The notes: a model not told the origin generated them from the sequence alone. A DNA stretch of 64,000 nucleotides from Pseudomonas sp. Q11 (GCF_024494355.1 NZ_JAKNQY010000010.1:1-64000); one strand, 5' to 3'. Shown: positions 26,032-37,135, numbered from the stretch's first letter. Numbers and translations are program-made.

Positions 26032-27609
26032 TCACTCCCACTCAATCGTCGCCGGCGGCTTGCTCGACACGTCATAAGTCACGCGAGAAATACCTTCGAT
26101 TTCATTGATGATCCGTCCGGAAACGGTCTCCAGCAGTTCGTACGGCAGGTGCGCCCAACGAGCGGTCATGAAGTCGATGGTTTCCACGGCGCGCAGGGCC
26201 ACGACCCAGGCGTAGCGACGACCATCGCCGACCACGCCCACCGATTTCACCGGCTGGAACACCACGAACGCCTGGCTGACCTTGTGGTACCAGTCGGCCT
26301 TGCGCAGTTCCTCGATGAAGATATGGTCGGCACGACGCAGCAGGTCGGCGTATTCCTTCTTCACTTCACCGAGGATCCGCACGCCCAGACCTGGGCCCGG
26401 GAATGGGTGGCGGTAGACCATGTCGTACGGCAGGCCCAGTTCCAGGCCGAGGCGACGTACCTCATCCTTGAACAGCTCGCGCAGCGGCTCGACCAGCTTG
26501 AGGTTCATTTCTTCCGGCAGGCCACCGACGTTGTGGTGGGACTTGATCACATGGGCCTTGCCGCTCTTGGCACCGGCCGACTCGATCACGTCGGGGTAGA
26601 TGGTGCCTTGGGCCAGGTACTTGATGTTGTCGAGCTTGCAGGATTCGGCATCGAACACGTCGATGAAAGTGCGGCCGATGATCTTGCGCTTCTTCTCCGG
26701 GTCGGACTCGCCGGCCAGGTTGTTCAGGAACTGCTCTTCGGCGTTGGCGCGGATCACCTTGACGCCCATGTTCTCGGCGAACATAGCCATCACTTGCTCG
26801 CCTTCGTGCAGGCGCAGCAGGCCGTTGTCGACGAAGACGCAGGTCAGTTGATCGCCGATGGCCTTGTGCAGCAACGCGGCAACCACCGAGGAATCCACGC
26901 CGCCAGACAAGCCAAGCAGTACGTTGTCGGTGCCGACCTGGGCGCGAACCTGGGCAATGGCGTCCTCGGCGATTTTCGATGGCGTCCACAGGGCTTCGCA
27001 CTCGCAGATATCGAGGATGAAGCGCGACAGGATGCGACCGCCCTGCTTGGTATGGGTCACTTCCGGGTGGAACTGCACGCCGTAGTAACGGCGATCATCG
27101 TTGAACATGCCGGCAATCGGGCAGCTCGGGGTGCTGGCCAAAATGTGGAAGTCTTCCGGCATCTTGGTGACCTTGTCACCGTGGCTCATCCACACGTCCA
27201 GGCCGAACAGGCCGTCAGCGTCGATGTGGTCTTCAATGCCGTCCAGCAGACGGCTCTTGCCGACCACGTCGACGCGGGCATAACCGAACTCACGCAGCTC
27301 GGAACCTTCGACCTTGCCGCCCAGTTGTTCAGCCATGGTCTGCATGCCGTAGCAGATACCGAAGACCGGCACGCCCAGGTCGAACACCGCTTGCGGGCAA
27401 CGCGGACTGTCGGCTTCGTGCACAGACTCGGGGCCGCCGGCGAGGATGACGCCCTTAGGCGCGAATTCGCGAATCGCTTCGTCATCCATGTCGAACGGAT
27501 GCAATTCGCAGTACACGCCGATTTCACGCACGCGGCGGGCGATCAGCTGGGTGTACTGGGAACCGAAGTCGAGGATCAGGATGCGGTGAGCGTGAATGTC
27601 GAGGGCCAT
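26032..27609 (-). CDS. guaA: GMP synthase (glutamine-hydrolysing)
   Basis: Converts XMP to GMP with ATP and glutamine. 525 residues from the ATG at 27609 ([20 protein letters not shown]). The class I amidotransferase domain (1-205) has the nucleophile in [15 protein letters not shown] and His/Glu in [10 protein letters not shown]. The ATP pyrophosphatase domain follows with the PP-loop [19 protein letters not shown]. The dimerisation domain ends [10 protein letters not shown]. It follows guaB on the same strand with about 126 bases between them. Confidence 0.98.
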   Translation of the reverse strand: MALDIHAHRILILDFGSQYTQLIARRVREIGVYCELHPFDMDDEAIREFAPKGVILAGGPESVHEADSPRCPQAVFDLGVPVFGICYGMQTMAEQLGGKVEGSELREFGYARVDVVGKSRLLDGIEDHIDADGLFGLDVWMSHGDKVTKMPEDFHILASTPSCPIAGMFNDDRRYYGVQFHPEVTHTKQGGRILSRFILDICECEALWTPSKIAEDAIAQVRAQVGTDNVLLGLSGGVDSSVVAALLHKAIGDQLTCVFVDNGLLRLHEGEQVMAMFAENMGVKVIRANAEEQFLNNLAGESDPEKKRKIIGRTFIDVFDAESCKLDNIKYLAQGTIYPDVIESAGAKSGKAHVIKSHHNVGGLPEEMNLKLVEPLRELFKDEVRRLGLELGLPYDMVYRHPFPGPGLGVRILGEVKKEYADLLRRADHIFIEELRKADWYHKVSQAFVVFQPVKSVGVVGDGRRYAWVVALRAVETIDFMTARWAHLPYELLETVSGRIINEIEGISRVTYDVSSKPPATIEWE

Positions 27610-27632
27610 GGGCGAAACTCTATAAAGCAGTT

Positions 27633-27727
27633 GCAAGCTTCAAGCTGCAAGCTGCAAGTAATCGGAAGCTGCGCGGTAGCTGTATGAACACAGCCCCGCT
27701 TGCAGCTTATAACTTGTGGCTTATAGC
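27633..27727. repeat. CAAGCTK tandem and inverted repeat in the guaB-guaA gap
   Basis: Three 7-base units CAAGCTT/CAAGCTG/CAAGCTG (27634-27655) face an inverted counterpart GCTTGCAGCTTATAACTTGT at 27698 onward. Similar CTTGCAGCTT repeats are common between Pseudomonas genes. It can fold into a long hairpin between guaB and guaA. Confidence 0.65.
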
Positions 27728-27735
27728 TGTCGGCG

Positions 27736-29283
<1,548 letters not shown>

Positions 29284-29340
29284 CTATTATTGCCGGGGTG
29301 ATTGAAGGGGCTAAACACTGCCCGATTGCCACACATTCCC

Positions 29341-29432
29341 TTGTGGGAGCCAAGCTTGCTCGCGATGAACGATGACGCGGTCTTGCAGTTAACCCGCGTC
29401 ACCCCTATCGCGAGCAAGCTTGGCTCCCACAA
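29341..29432. repeat. REPIN between guaB and the zinc-ribbon gene
   Basis: TTGTGGGAGCCAAGCTTGCT at 29341 is mirrored by AGCAAGCTTGGCTCCCACAA ending at 29432. A further half-unit CTCGCTCCGACAG follows. Confidence 0.9.
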
Positions 29433-29461
29433 AGCTCGCTCCGACAGGGGGAATCGCTCTC

Positions 29462-30010
29462 CTACAACTCCACCTTCACCCAACTCACCGGCTGATCCAG
29501 CCAATCGGCGAACTCGTCGATAAAGTTCTGCTTGAACCCCGCCTCGAGCCAGTTATTGAAGATAAACCCCAGGTTGGAGAAGCCACACGGTTGCAGGAAC
29601 AGGAACCCGTTGATGTCATCTTCATGCCCGCACTCAGGGCAGGTGAAGTTATCGGTGCGGGCCGGCATCCAGTCTTCCAGGCTTTCGAACAGCGCCTCGC
29701 CGATTTCCTTGCGGCATTCGGCGCAGCCCGCTTCCTCGAGAAACCCCTTGGCCGGGGTATAGATGCAGCGCTTGGTAATGATTTCCAGGCCATTGACCGG
29801 TTCGCCAAACGGCAAGGCCTCAGGGTGCAGGACCACCTCGCGGGCACCGGGGGCGATGGAGTGGGCCATGCGATTGCCGGTACGTCCGCAGGTGGTCAAT
29901 TGTTCTTCGACGATATTCTTGCGTACCAGCCAGCGCACAATCGCCCGGGCCCGAGGCTCGTGGACCGGCAAGGAGGAAATTTTCGGGACGATGATGCTTT
30001 GCGAATTCAT
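29462..30010 (-). CDS. Conserved zinc-ribbon protein of unknown function
   Basis: Protein of 182 residues from the ATG at 30010 (MNSQSIIVPKISSLPVHEPR); the longer reading frame to 30334 overlaps xseA and is rejected. Two CxxC pairs, GCAECRKE near residue 95 and FTCPECGHE near 123, suggest one four-cysteine zinc ribbon. No signal peptide or membrane segment. The C-terminus is rich in aromatic and acidic residues (FIFNNWLEAGFKQNFIDEFA). Homologues in pseudomonads sit between guaB and xseA and have carried the unhelpful label sugar ABC transporter ATPase; no ATPase motif is visible. I do not know its function. Confidence 0.8.
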   Translation of the reverse strand: MNSQSIIVPKISSLPVHEPRARAIVRWLVRKNIVEEQLTTCGRTGNRMAHSIAPGAREVVLHPEALPFGEPVNGLEIITKRCIYTPAKGFLEEAGCAECRKEIGEALFESLEDWMPARTDNFTCPECGHEDDINGFLFLQPCGFSNLGFIFNNWLEAGFKQNFIDEFADWLDQPVSWVKVEL

Positions 30011-30161
30011 GGGACATCCTGCGGTGAATCTACGGGTGGCGACGAGCAAGCCCGCGCCCGCCTTGAACCTATGGGCAATGGAGCATTGTACCGCGCCGAT
30101 TCCCGGAAGGTTTTTCGCTGAACATGGAGATTGAGCAGCGAATGCCCTTATCATGCCGTCC

Positions 30162-31541
30162 ATGATTAAAGATCCCTTTGCCCGACTGGGCCTGGACCGC
30201 GAGGTCCTGACTGTCAGCCAGCTCAACGGCCGTGCGCGGGTGTTGCTTGAAGACGTGTTCAGCAACATCTGGGTCGAGGGCGAAATTTCCAACCTTGCCC
30301 GGCCGGCCTCCGGCCATGTGTATTTCACCCTCAAGGACAGCGGCGCCCAGGTGCGCTGCGCACTGTTCCGGCAAAATGCCGCGCGAGTGCGTCAGGCCCT
30401 CAAAGACGGGCTGGCGGTGAAAGTGCGCGGCAAGGTCTCACTGTTCGAGGGCCGCGGCGACTATCAGCTGATTCTCGACACCGTGGAACCGGCGGGCGAT
30501 GGCGCCCTGCGCCTGGCCTTCGATGCGCTCAAGGAAAAGCTCAGCGCCGAAGGCCTGTTCAGCGCCGAACGCAAGGTGCCGCTGCCGGCCCATCCGCAAC
30601 GCATCGGCATCATCAGTTCGCCCACCGGCGCGGTGATCCGCGACATCATCAGCGTCTTTCGCCGCCGGGCGCCGCAGATTTCCTTGACGCTGATCCCCAC
30701 CGCCGTACAAGGCCGCGAAGCCACCGCGCAAATCATCCGCGCGCTGAAACTGGCGGATGCCCGGGGGTTCGATGCGCTGATCCTGGCCCGGGGCGGCGGC
30801 TCGCTGGAAGACTTGTGGTGCTTCAACGAAGAAGCCGTGGCCCGGGCGGTGGATGCCTGCGTCACGCCGATCGTCAGCGCCGTCGGCCATGAAACCGACG
30901 TGTCCATCAGCGATTTCGTCGCTGACGTGCGCGCCCCGACCCCGTCCGCCGCTGCCGAACTGCTGGCCCCCGATGCCGGAGACCTGGTACGCCGGGTCGA
31001 AAGCCTGCACCGGCGGCTGGTGATGCGCATGCGCGACCGCCTGATGCGCGATCAACTGCGCCTTGAAGGTCTGACCCGGCGCCTGCGCCACCCCGGTGAG
31101 CGCCTTCGCCAGCAAGCCCAGCGTCTCGACGACCTGGACATGCGCATGCGCCGGGCCTTCGAGCGCAGCCTCAATACCCGCCGCGAGCGCCTGATCCGCC
31201 TGGAAACCCGCCTGGCCGGGCAACACCCGGGGCGGCAACTGGCACTGCTGCGCCAACGCCTGGACAGCCTCGCCTCGCGCTTGCCCCGGGCAATGCGCGA
31301 GGGCCTGAAGGCGCGACGCCTGCAACTGCAAAACCAGATGCAGACGCTACACATCGTCAGCCCCCTGGCGACCCTCGGCCGGGGCTACAGCATTTTGCTG
31401 GACGAACGCGGCCAGGCGATCCGCAGCGCCGGGCAGACCCAAACCGGCCAGCGCCTGACGGCGCGGCTCGGTGAAGGCGAACTGCTGGTGCGGGTCGAAG
31501 ACAATCACCTGACGCCGGTCACCCTATCTCTATTGGATTGA
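30162..31541 (+). CDS. xseA: Exodeoxyribonuclease VII large subunit
   Basis: Large subunit of exonuclease VII, which digests single-stranded DNA from both ends. 459 residues from the ATG at 30162; an ATG three codons upstream is possible. The N-terminal OB domain (TVSQLNGRARVLLEDVFSNI, VEGEISNLARPASGHVYFTL) is followed by the catalytic domain with LILARGGGSLEDLWCFNEE and VSAVGHETDVSISDFVADVR-like segments. An arginine-rich coiled coil spans about 280-400. The C-terminal region includes LGRGYSIL. Confidence 0.96.
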   Translation: MIKDPFARLGLDREVLTVSQLNGRARVLLEDVFSNIWVEGEISNLARPASGHVYFTLKDSGAQVRCALFRQNAARVRQALKDGLAVKVRGKVSLFEGRGDYQLILDTVEPAGDGALRLAFDALKEKLSAEGLFSAERKVPLPAHPQRIGIISSPTGAVIRDIISVFRRRAPQISLTLIPTAVQGREATAQIIRALKLADARGFDALILARGGGSLEDLWCFNEEAVARAVDACVTPIVSAVGHETDVSISDFVADVRAPTPSAAAELLAPDAGDLVRRVESLHRRLVMRMRDRLMRDQLRLEGLTRRLRHPGERLRQQAQRLDDLDMRMRRAFERSLNTRRERLIRLETRLAGQHPGRQLALLRQRLDSLASRLPRAMREGLKARRLQLQNQMQTLHIVSPLATLGRGYSILLDERGQAIRSAGQTQTGQRLTARLGEGELLVRVEDNHLTPVTLSLLD

Positions 31542-31544
31542 TTC

Positions 31545-32366
31545 ATGCCGCGATATCTCGCTCCATTGCTCTTGCTGTGCCTGACCTTCAACGCCAACGC
31601 CGACAGTTACATCACCCGCCTGCTGAACAAACCGGTGCCCGGCGGCGTGGCCGTGGTGGAGCTGGGCAGCGCGGCACAGCCGCCAAAAGCCAGTTACCAG
31701 GGCAAACCGGTGCTGGTGGTCAAGGAAAAGGACAACTGGCTGGCGATTGTCGGCATCCCGCTGACGGTCAAGCCCGGCACCCAGCAGATCAGCAGTGGCG
31801 GCAGCACCCAGCCGTTCGTGGTCGGCTATAAAAAGTACCCCGAGCAACACATCACCCTGAAGAACAAGCGCCAGGTCAATCCGAACCCAGCGGACCTCAA
31901 ACGCATCAACGCCGAACTGGCCGTGCAACTGAAGGCCTATCGCAGCTTCAGCCCGAACATCCCCAGCAACCTGCTGCTGGACAAGCCGGTCAATGGGCCG
32001 ATGTCGAGCAAGTTCGGCGTGCGGCGCTTCTTCAACGGCGAAGAGCGCAATCCCCACGCTGGCCTGGACTTCGCCGTGCCCGCCGGCACGCCCATCAAGA
32101 CTCCGGCCGCTGGCAAGGTGATCCTCACCGGTAATTACTTCTTCAATGGCAACACCGTGTTCGTCGATCACGGCCAGGGTTTCATCAGCATGTTCTGCCA
32201 CCTGTCGAAGATCGACGTGAAGGTCGGCCAGCAGCTCAAGCGCGGCACGGTCGTCGGCAAAGTCGGCTCCACGGGCCGGGCAACTGGCCCGCACATGCAC
32301 TGGAATATCAGCCTGAACGATGCGCGGGTGGATCCGGCGATTTTTATCGGGGCATTCCAGCCCTGA
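31545..32366 (+). CDS. M23-family (LytM) peptidase
   Basis: Exported protein of 273 residues, starting three bases after the xseA stop. Signal peptide MPRYLAPLLLLCLTFNANA. An N-terminal beta domain (about 20-130) precedes the M23 peptidase domain, where zinc ligands are seen in NPHAGLDFAVPAGTPIK (HxxxD) and GPHMHWNISLN (HxH). GNTVFVDHGQGFISMFCHLS is typical of the family. All ligands are present, so it is likely an active peptidoglycan endopeptidase in the periplasm rather than an EnvC/NlpD-type activator. No LysM domain. Confidence 0.9.
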   Translation: MPRYLAPLLLLCLTFNANADSYITRLLNKPVPGGVAVVELGSAAQPPKASYQGKPVLVVKEKDNWLAIVGIPLTVKPGTQQISSGGSTQPFVVGYKKYPEQHITLKNKRQVNPNPADLKRINAELAVQLKAYRSFSPNIPSNLLLDKPVNGPMSSKFGVRRFFNGEERNPHAGLDFAVPAGTPIKTPAAGKVILTGNYFFNGNTVFVDHGQGFISMFCHLSKIDVKVGQQLKRGTVVGKVGSTGRATGPHMHWNISLNDARVDPAIFIGAFQP

Positions 32367-32380
32367 GTTTTTGCGGTGAA

Positions 32381-32492
32381 GCTGCCGTCATCGCGAGCAG
32401 GCTCGCTCCCACACTTGGATCTCTTGTGAACACACCATTTGTGACCAACAGAAAATCCCTGTGGGAGCGAGCCTGCTCGCGATGACGGCAGC
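32381..32492. repeat. REPIN with perfect 32-base arms
   Basis: Bases 32381-32412 and 32461-32492 are perfect inverted repeats of 32 bases (left arm begins GCTGCCGTCATCGCGAGCAG), separated by 48 bases. The longest and cleanest REPIN in the window. Confidence 0.93.
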
Positions 32493-32662
32493 CGCATCAC
32501 CACCATCCAGCGAATTGCCAAGCTCAAAACATCCACGCAATTTCAAAGATCAACACCTCGAACCTGCGCGATTAAATCGCGCAAACCCGCCTAAAAACAG
32601 AACTTATCTCAATTTTTGCCGACTGCTTGCGATCCGCCCTCCGCGCGGTTAGGGTTGAAGGC

Positions 32663-32740
32663 ATGAAAACCTCTCACACCCTCATTCAGCTTCGCCAGCA
32701 CCGCAGCCTGTGCCTCGTCAGCGCACGACTGCCGGGCTGA
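32663..32740 (+). CDS. Possible leuA leader peptide
   Basis: A 25-codon reading frame (MKTSHTLIQLRQHRS then LCLVSARLPG) ahead of leuA. It has five leucines (codons 7, 10, 16, 18, 23) and an AGGG ribosome site eight bases before the ATG. Between its stop and leuA a small hairpin GGCT-GTAA-AGCC and a longer GCGGC/GCCGC pairing ending in CTTTT are possible. This is the layout of a ribosome-controlled attenuator for a leucine biosynthesis gene. There is no leucine run and the codons are not rare, so the case is moderate. Confidence 0.5.
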   Translation: MKTSHTLIQLRQHRSLCLVSARLPG

Positions 32741-32831
32741 ATCGCGGCACCTCGTTCCGGCTGTAAAGCCACCCCGTTCGAACCACCGGCAGGCCGCCTT
32801 TTCCCGGCCACGACAATAAAAGGATTCTGCG

Positions 32832-34511
32832 ATGAGCATGCTCAAAGACCCGTCTTCCAAGTACCGCGCCTTCCCGACCATCAACCTGCCGGATCGCACC
32901 TGGCCGTCGAAGACCATCACCGCCGCGCCGATCTGGTGCAGCTCCGACCTGCGTGACGGCAATCAGTCGCTGATCGAGCCGATGGACGCCGCCAAGAAGC
33001 TGCGTTTCTGGAAAACCCTGGTCGCCGTGGGCGTGAAGGAAATCGAAGCCTCGTTCCCGGCGGCTTCGCAGACCGACTTTGACTTCGTGCGTACCCTCAT
33101 CGAAGAAGGCCACATCCCGGACGACACCACCATCCAAGTGCTGACCCAGGCCCGTGAAGACCTGATCGCACGCACGTTCGAATCCCTGCGCGGGGCGAAA
33201 AAAGCCATCGTCCACCTGTACAACGCCACCAGCCCGTCGTTCCGCCGCATCGTGTTCAACCAGGACAAGGAAGGCGTGAAGGAAATCGCGGTGAACGCGG
33301 CCAAGCTGTTCGTCAAATACGCCGCGCAACAGCCAGAAACCCAGTGGCAGTTCGAATACTCGCCGGAAACCTTCAGCGCCACCGAGCTGGAGTTCGCCAA
33401 GGAAGTCTGCGACGCAGTGATCGAAGTCTGGAACCCGACACCTGAGCGCAAGGTCATCCTCAACCTGCCGGCCACCGTGGAAGTCGCTACCCCGAACGTC
33501 TACGCCGACCAGATCGAGTGGTTCCACCGCAACATCACCCGTCGTGACAGCGTGCTCATCAGCCTGCACACCCACAACGACCGTGGCACCGGCGTAGCCG
33601 CCACCGAACTGGGCCTGATGGCCGGCGCCGACCGTGTCGAAGGCTGCCTGTTCGGCAACGGCGAGCGCACCGGTAACGTCGACCTGGTGACCGTCGCGCT
33701 GAACCTCTATACCCAGGGCATCCACCCGGAGTTGGATTTTTCCGACATCGACGGCGTGCGCAAAGTGGTCGAAGAGTGCAACCAGATCCCGGTGCACCCG
33801 CGCCACCCCTACGTGGGCGACCTGGTTCACACCGCATTCTCCGGCTCGCACCAGGATGCGATCCGCAAGGGCTTCGCCCAGCAGAAACCGGACACACTGT
33901 GGGAAGTGCCCTACCTGCCCATCGACCCGGCCGACATTGGCCGCAGCTACGAGGCGGTGATCCGCGTCAACAGCCAGTCGGGCAAGGGCGGCATTGCCTA
34001 CCTGCTGGAGCAGGAATACGGCATCAGCCTGCCGCGTCGCATGCAGATCGAGTTCAGCCAGGTGGTGCAGCGCGAAACCGATCGCCTGGGCCTGGAAATG
34101 ACCGCTCAGCAGATCCACGCCCTGCTCCACAGCGAGTACCTGCAAGCCAACACCCCGTACGCGCTGGTCAGCCATCGTCTGCAGGAAGAAAACGGCAACA
34201 GCTCCGTGGAAGTCGAAGTGGCCAGCAAGGGCCAGGGCGAGACCAACCTGCACTGGCGCGGCAAGGGCAACGGCGCGCTGGAAGCGCTGGTGGCCGGCCT
34301 GCCGATTCCGGTGGAGATCATGGACTACAACGAACACGCCATCGGCGCCGGCACCAATGCCAAAGCCGCGGCGTACATCGAACTGCGGGTCAACGGTGAG
34401 CGTGCGGTACATGGCGTGGGCATTGATGAAAACATCACCACTGCCAGCTTCAAGGCCCTGTTCAGCGCGCTGAACCGCTCCCTGAGCCAGCCGGAAGCCA
34501 AAGCGGCCTGA
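32832..34511 (+). CDS. leuA: 2-isopropylmalate synthase
   Basis: First committed enzyme of leucine synthesis: acetyl-CoA plus 2-oxoisovalerate to 2-isopropylmalate. 559 residues, the longer LeuA type. The TIM barrel begins around [15 protein letters not shown]; the metal-binding [20 protein letters not shown] and [19 protein letters not shown] follow. The C-terminal LeuA dimer/regulatory domain (about 425-550), which binds leucine for feedback inhibition, includes [15 protein letters not shown]. Followed by a strong terminator; likely monocistronic. Confidence 0.97.
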   Translation: MSMLKDPSSKYRAFPTINLPDRTWPSKTITAAPIWCSSDLRDGNQSLIEPMDAAKKLRFWKTLVAVGVKEIEASFPAASQTDFDFVRTLIEEGHIPDDTTIQVLTQAREDLIARTFESLRGAKKAIVHLYNATSPSFRRIVFNQDKEGVKEIAVNAAKLFVKYAAQQPETQWQFEYSPETFSATELEFAKEVCDAVIEVWNPTPERKVILNLPATVEVATPNVYADQIEWFHRNITRRDSVLISLHTHNDRGTGVAATELGLMAGADRVEGCLFGNGERTGNVDLVTVALNLYTQGIHPELDFSDIDGVRKVVEECNQIPVHPRHPYVGDLVHTAFSGSHQDAIRKGFAQQKPDTLWEVPYLPIDPADIGRSYEAVIRVNSQSGKGGIAYLLEQEYGISLPRRMQIEFSQVVQRETDRLGLEMTAQQIHALLHSEYLQANTPYALVSHRLQEENGNSSVEVEVASKGQGETNLHWRGKGNGALEALVAGLPIPVEIMDYNEHAIGAGTNAKAAAYIELRVNGERAVHGVGIDENITTASFKALFSALNRSLSQPEAKAA

Positions 34512-34529
34512 TGGTTTAGCTGGTATGCA

Positions 34530-34565
34530 AAAAGGCCCTGGGGTGTGAACCCTGGGGCCTTTTTG
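34530..34565 (+). terminator. leuA terminator
   Basis: AAAAAGGCCC (34530-34539) pairs with GGGCCTTTTT (34556-34565), with an inner GGGT/ACCC pair, 18 bases after the leuA stop. Confidence 0.9.
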
Positions 34566-34600
34566 TTTGACTGGTGTTTTTGTATCGGCTGCCTGGGCCT

Positions 34601-34696
34601 CTTCGCGAGCAGGCTCGCTCCCACACTGGATCTTCAGCGGGCTCGAAATCCTGTGCCCAGCTCAGACTCCCTGTGGGAGCGGGCTTGCTCGCGAAG
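34601..34696. repeat. REPIN downstream of leuA
   Basis: CTTCGCGAGCAGGCTCGCTC at 34601 faces GAGCGGGCTTGCTCGCGAAG ending at 34696. Confidence 0.9.
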
Positions 34697-34720
34697 GCGG
34701 TCTGTCAGGCAACACAAGCC

Positions 34721-35137
34721 TCAGGCATGGGTATCGATCGAAACAGTCATCGCCTGCAGCAAAGCGGCCTGCAGGGTCTGCAATGTGGCCTGGGTCGCCA
34801 TGATCTGGGTCTGGATCGCCATGGTTTCCTGGGCTTTCTGCTCCTGGTTGGCCTGGCTTTTCTGCACGCGAGCCAACTGGGCTTGCTGCTCGGCCAGCAA
34901 CTTCTCGGTCTGCTCGATCTGTTTCTTCAACTGTTCGATGACATCGCCACTGCCGCTGGCTGGAGCGCCAGCGATGTTCGCGCCGCTGGTGTCAACTTTC
35001 AACTGCTGGTCTTTGTCATCGCTGTCGTCAGCCGATACCGCAGGACTGATCGCTGCTTCATCTTCCGCACCCTTGATGGAGACCTTGGGTGCAGAGAGTG
35101 GGTATGGATTTACCGTGGTTGCGCTGATGCTGGTCAT
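34721..35137 (-). CDS. Small coiled-coil protein (FlxA-like)
   Basis: Hypothetical protein of 138 residues. No signal peptide. Residues 1-60 are polar and acidic, low in structure (DEAAISPAVSADDSDDKDQQ). Residues about 65-130 are a continuous helix with heptad spacing: VIEQLKKQIEQTEKLLAEQQ then QLARVQKSQANQEQKAQ. This recalls FlxA-like proteins, whose role is also poorly known. It stands alone between the leuA terminator and the omega-amidase gene. Function unknown. Confidence 0.7.
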   Translation of the reverse strand: MTSISATTVNPYPLSAPKVSIKGAEDEAAISPAVSADDSDDKDQQLKVDTSGANIAGAPASGSGDVIEQLKKQIEQTEKLLAEQQAQLARVQKSQANQEQKAQETMAIQTQIMATQATLQTLQAALLQAMTVSIDTHA

Positions 35138-35207
35138 AGGGGACTTCTCCTTGGCTGCCCCGGTTATCGGCCACCATCAGCGCTTCTGAAGAGCTGAATC
35201 GTTTCAA

Positions 35208-35999
35208 TCAGATGAATTCGAAACGATCGGCATCCAGGTTCGCCGGAAAGCGCGTGCGGTAGGCCCCCAGGTCCGCCGCATTCAAACACACGGTGAACAC
35301 CCCCTCCGCCTCTCCGGCGCTGAGCAGGGTTTCGCCCTGGAAGTCCAGCACCTGACTGTCACCGGTATAGGCAAAGCCCTTGCCGTCGTGGCCGATGCGG
35401 TTTACCGCTGCCACGTAGCACAGGTTCTCGATTGCCCGGGCCGGCAGCAGACGGTTCCAATGCTGGCGCCGAGCGCCGGGCCAGTTGGCGGTGTACAGCA
35501 ACAGGTCGGTGTCCTCGGCATCGCGGCTCCACACCGGGAAACGCAGGTCATAGCAAATCAGCGGGCGGATCCGCCAGCCGTTGAGCTCGAACAGCACCTG
35601 GCGCTCGCCCGGCGTGTAGTGATTGTGCTCACCGGCCATGCGGAACAGATGACGCTTGTCGTAATGCAGCACTTCGCCGTCCGGTCGGGCCCAGAGCAGG
35701 CGATTGCGATGGCTGCCGTCGGCGGCCTGGATGATCACACTTCCCGTAATCACCGCCTCCAGTTTCGCCGCCTGAGCCTTGAGCCATTTGTGGGACGGAC
35801 CGCACTCCTGCTCCGCCAGGGTTTCGGAGTCCATGGAAAATCCCGTGGTGAACATTTCCGGCAGGATAATCAGATCCGCCCCGCGCGCCTGCGCCAGCAG
35901 GCCCTCGAAATGCTCCAGGTTGGCCTGGCGATCGTGCCAGGCCAGGGTGGTCTGGATCAGCGCAACATTGAGATTGGGCAACGCACTCAGATCACGCAT
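35208..35999 (-). CDS. Nitrilase-superfamily omega-amidase (YafV-like)
   Basis: Amidohydrolase of 263 residues with the nitrilase triad: Glu in LIILPEMFTTGFSMD, Lys in YDKRHLFRMAGEH and Cys in IRPLICYDLRFPVW. Closest in pattern to E. coli YafV and omega-amidase Nit2, which hydrolyse 2-oxoglutaramate and 2-oxosuccinamate. Its start overlaps the 3' end of the aminotransferase gene by 13 bases. The pair fits: the aminotransferase uses glutamine as amino donor and this enzyme removes the 2-oxoglutaramate formed. Confidence 0.9.
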   Translation of the reverse strand: MRDLSALPNLNVALIQTTLAWHDRQANLEHFEGLLAQARGADLIILPEMFTTGFSMDSETLAEQECGPSHKWLKAQAAKLEAVITGSVIIQAADGSHRNRLLWARPDGEVLHYDKRHLFRMAGEHNHYTPGERQVLFELNGWRIRPLICYDLRFPVWSRDAEDTDLLLYTANWPGARRQHWNRLLPARAIENLCYVAAVNRIGHDGKGFAYTGDSQVLDFQGETLLSAGEAEGVFTVCLNAADLGAYRTRFPANLDADRFEFI

Positions 36000-37135
36000 A
36001 GTTTTTCCGCCGCTTCGCGCAGCGTCTCCTCACGTTTGGCAAAGCACAGGCGTACCAGCCGCTGGCCTTCGGGTGGGTTCTGGTAGAACACCGAGACAGG
36101 GATCGTCGCCACACCGTGCTCACGGGTCATCCAGATAGCCATATCGACGTCATTGAGGTCCGGGCGGATCTGCGAGTAATCCACCAGTTGGAAATAGGTG
36201 CCGGGCACCCGCTTGAAACTGAAGCGCGAGGGCGCCAGCAAGTCGCAGAACAGGTCACGCTTGGCCTGGTAGAAGTCCGGCAGTTCTTCGACGTGCTCCG
36301 GATGATCGGCCATGTAGTCGGCCAGGGCGTACTGCAACGGCGTCACGCCGCAGAAGCTGACGTACTGATGCACCTTGCGCAATTCCGCCGTCAGGGCGGG
36401 CGGCGCCACCACGTAGCCGGTTTTCCAACCAGTGACGTGGTAGGTCTTGCCGAACGAACTGACCACAAAGGCCCGCTGGTAAAGCTCTTCATGAGCCAGG
36501 ACACTGGCGTGAGCGACGCCGTCGAACACCAGGTGTTCGTAGACTTCGTCACTGATCAGGTAAATGTCGCGGTCACGAATCAACGCCGCCAGCTGGTCGA
36601 GTTCGGCGCGGCTGATCAGCGCGCCACTGGGGTTGTGCGGCGTGTTGAGAATGATCATGCGCGTACGCGGGCTCAGGGCTTCGCCAAGCTTCTGGAAATC
36701 GATGGCGAAATCATCCAGGCCCAATTGCACATGCACACAACGGCCACCAGCCAGCTCGACGGCGGGCTCATAGCTGTCGTAGCAAGGGTCGAACACGATC
36801 ACTTCGTCGCCGCTGTGAACCACTGCCGCGATGGCGCAGAAAATCGCCTGGGTCGCACCGGGGGTCACGGTCACTTCCTGGTCGACATCGACGGTGACGC
36901 CATAGCTGCGGGAGATCTTCGCCGCGATCTGCTGGCGCAGCGCTGGCAAACCGGTCATGGGCGAGTATTGGTTATGACCTTGGGCGACATGCCGGCCGAC
37001 TGCATCGCGCAGGGCCTGCGGACCATCGAAATCGGGAAACCCCTGGGACAGATTGAGCGCGCCGGTCTGCGCGGCGAGCTGGGACATCTGGGTGAAGATA
37101 GTGATGCCGACATTCGGCAACTTGCTGGTGATCAT
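35987..37135 (-). CDS. Methionine-type PLP aminotransferase (YbdL-like)
   Basis: Class I/II aminotransferase of 382 residues from the ATG at 37135 (MITSKLPNVGITIFTQMSQL). Typical motifs: ALNLSQGFPDFDGP, TVTPGATQAIFCAI, NTPHNPSGALISR, YLISDEVYEHLVFDG and the PLP lysine in VVSSFGKTYHVTGWKTGY. It resembles E. coli YbdL (methionine/glutamine transaminase) and kynurenine aminotransferases. Overlap with the omega-amidase gene suggests a methionine-salvage or glutamine-transaminase pathway. Confidence 0.9.
   Translation of the reverse strand: MITSKLPNVGITIFTQMSQLAAQTGALNLSQGFPDFDGPQALRDAVGRHVAQGHNQYSPMTGLPALRQQIAAKISRSYGVTVDVDQEVTVTPGATQAIFCAIAAVVHSGDEVIVFDPCYDSYEPAVELAGGRCVHVQLGLDDFAIDFQKLGEALSPRTRMIILNTPHNPSGALISRAELDQLAALIRDRDIYLISDEVYEHLVFDGVAHASVLAHEELYQRAFVVSSFGKTYHVTGWKTGYVVAPPALTAELRKVHQYVSFCGVTPLQYALADYMADHPEHVEELPDFYQAKRDLFCDLLAPSRFSFKRVPGTYFQLVDYSQIRPDLNDVDMAIWMTREHGVATIPVSVFYQNPPEGQRLVRLCFAKREETLREAAEKLCVI

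Noticed and set aside
26149..27687. Plus-strand open frame of 512 codons opposite guaA
   Set aside because: Antisense shadow of guaA with no independent ribosome site or motif.
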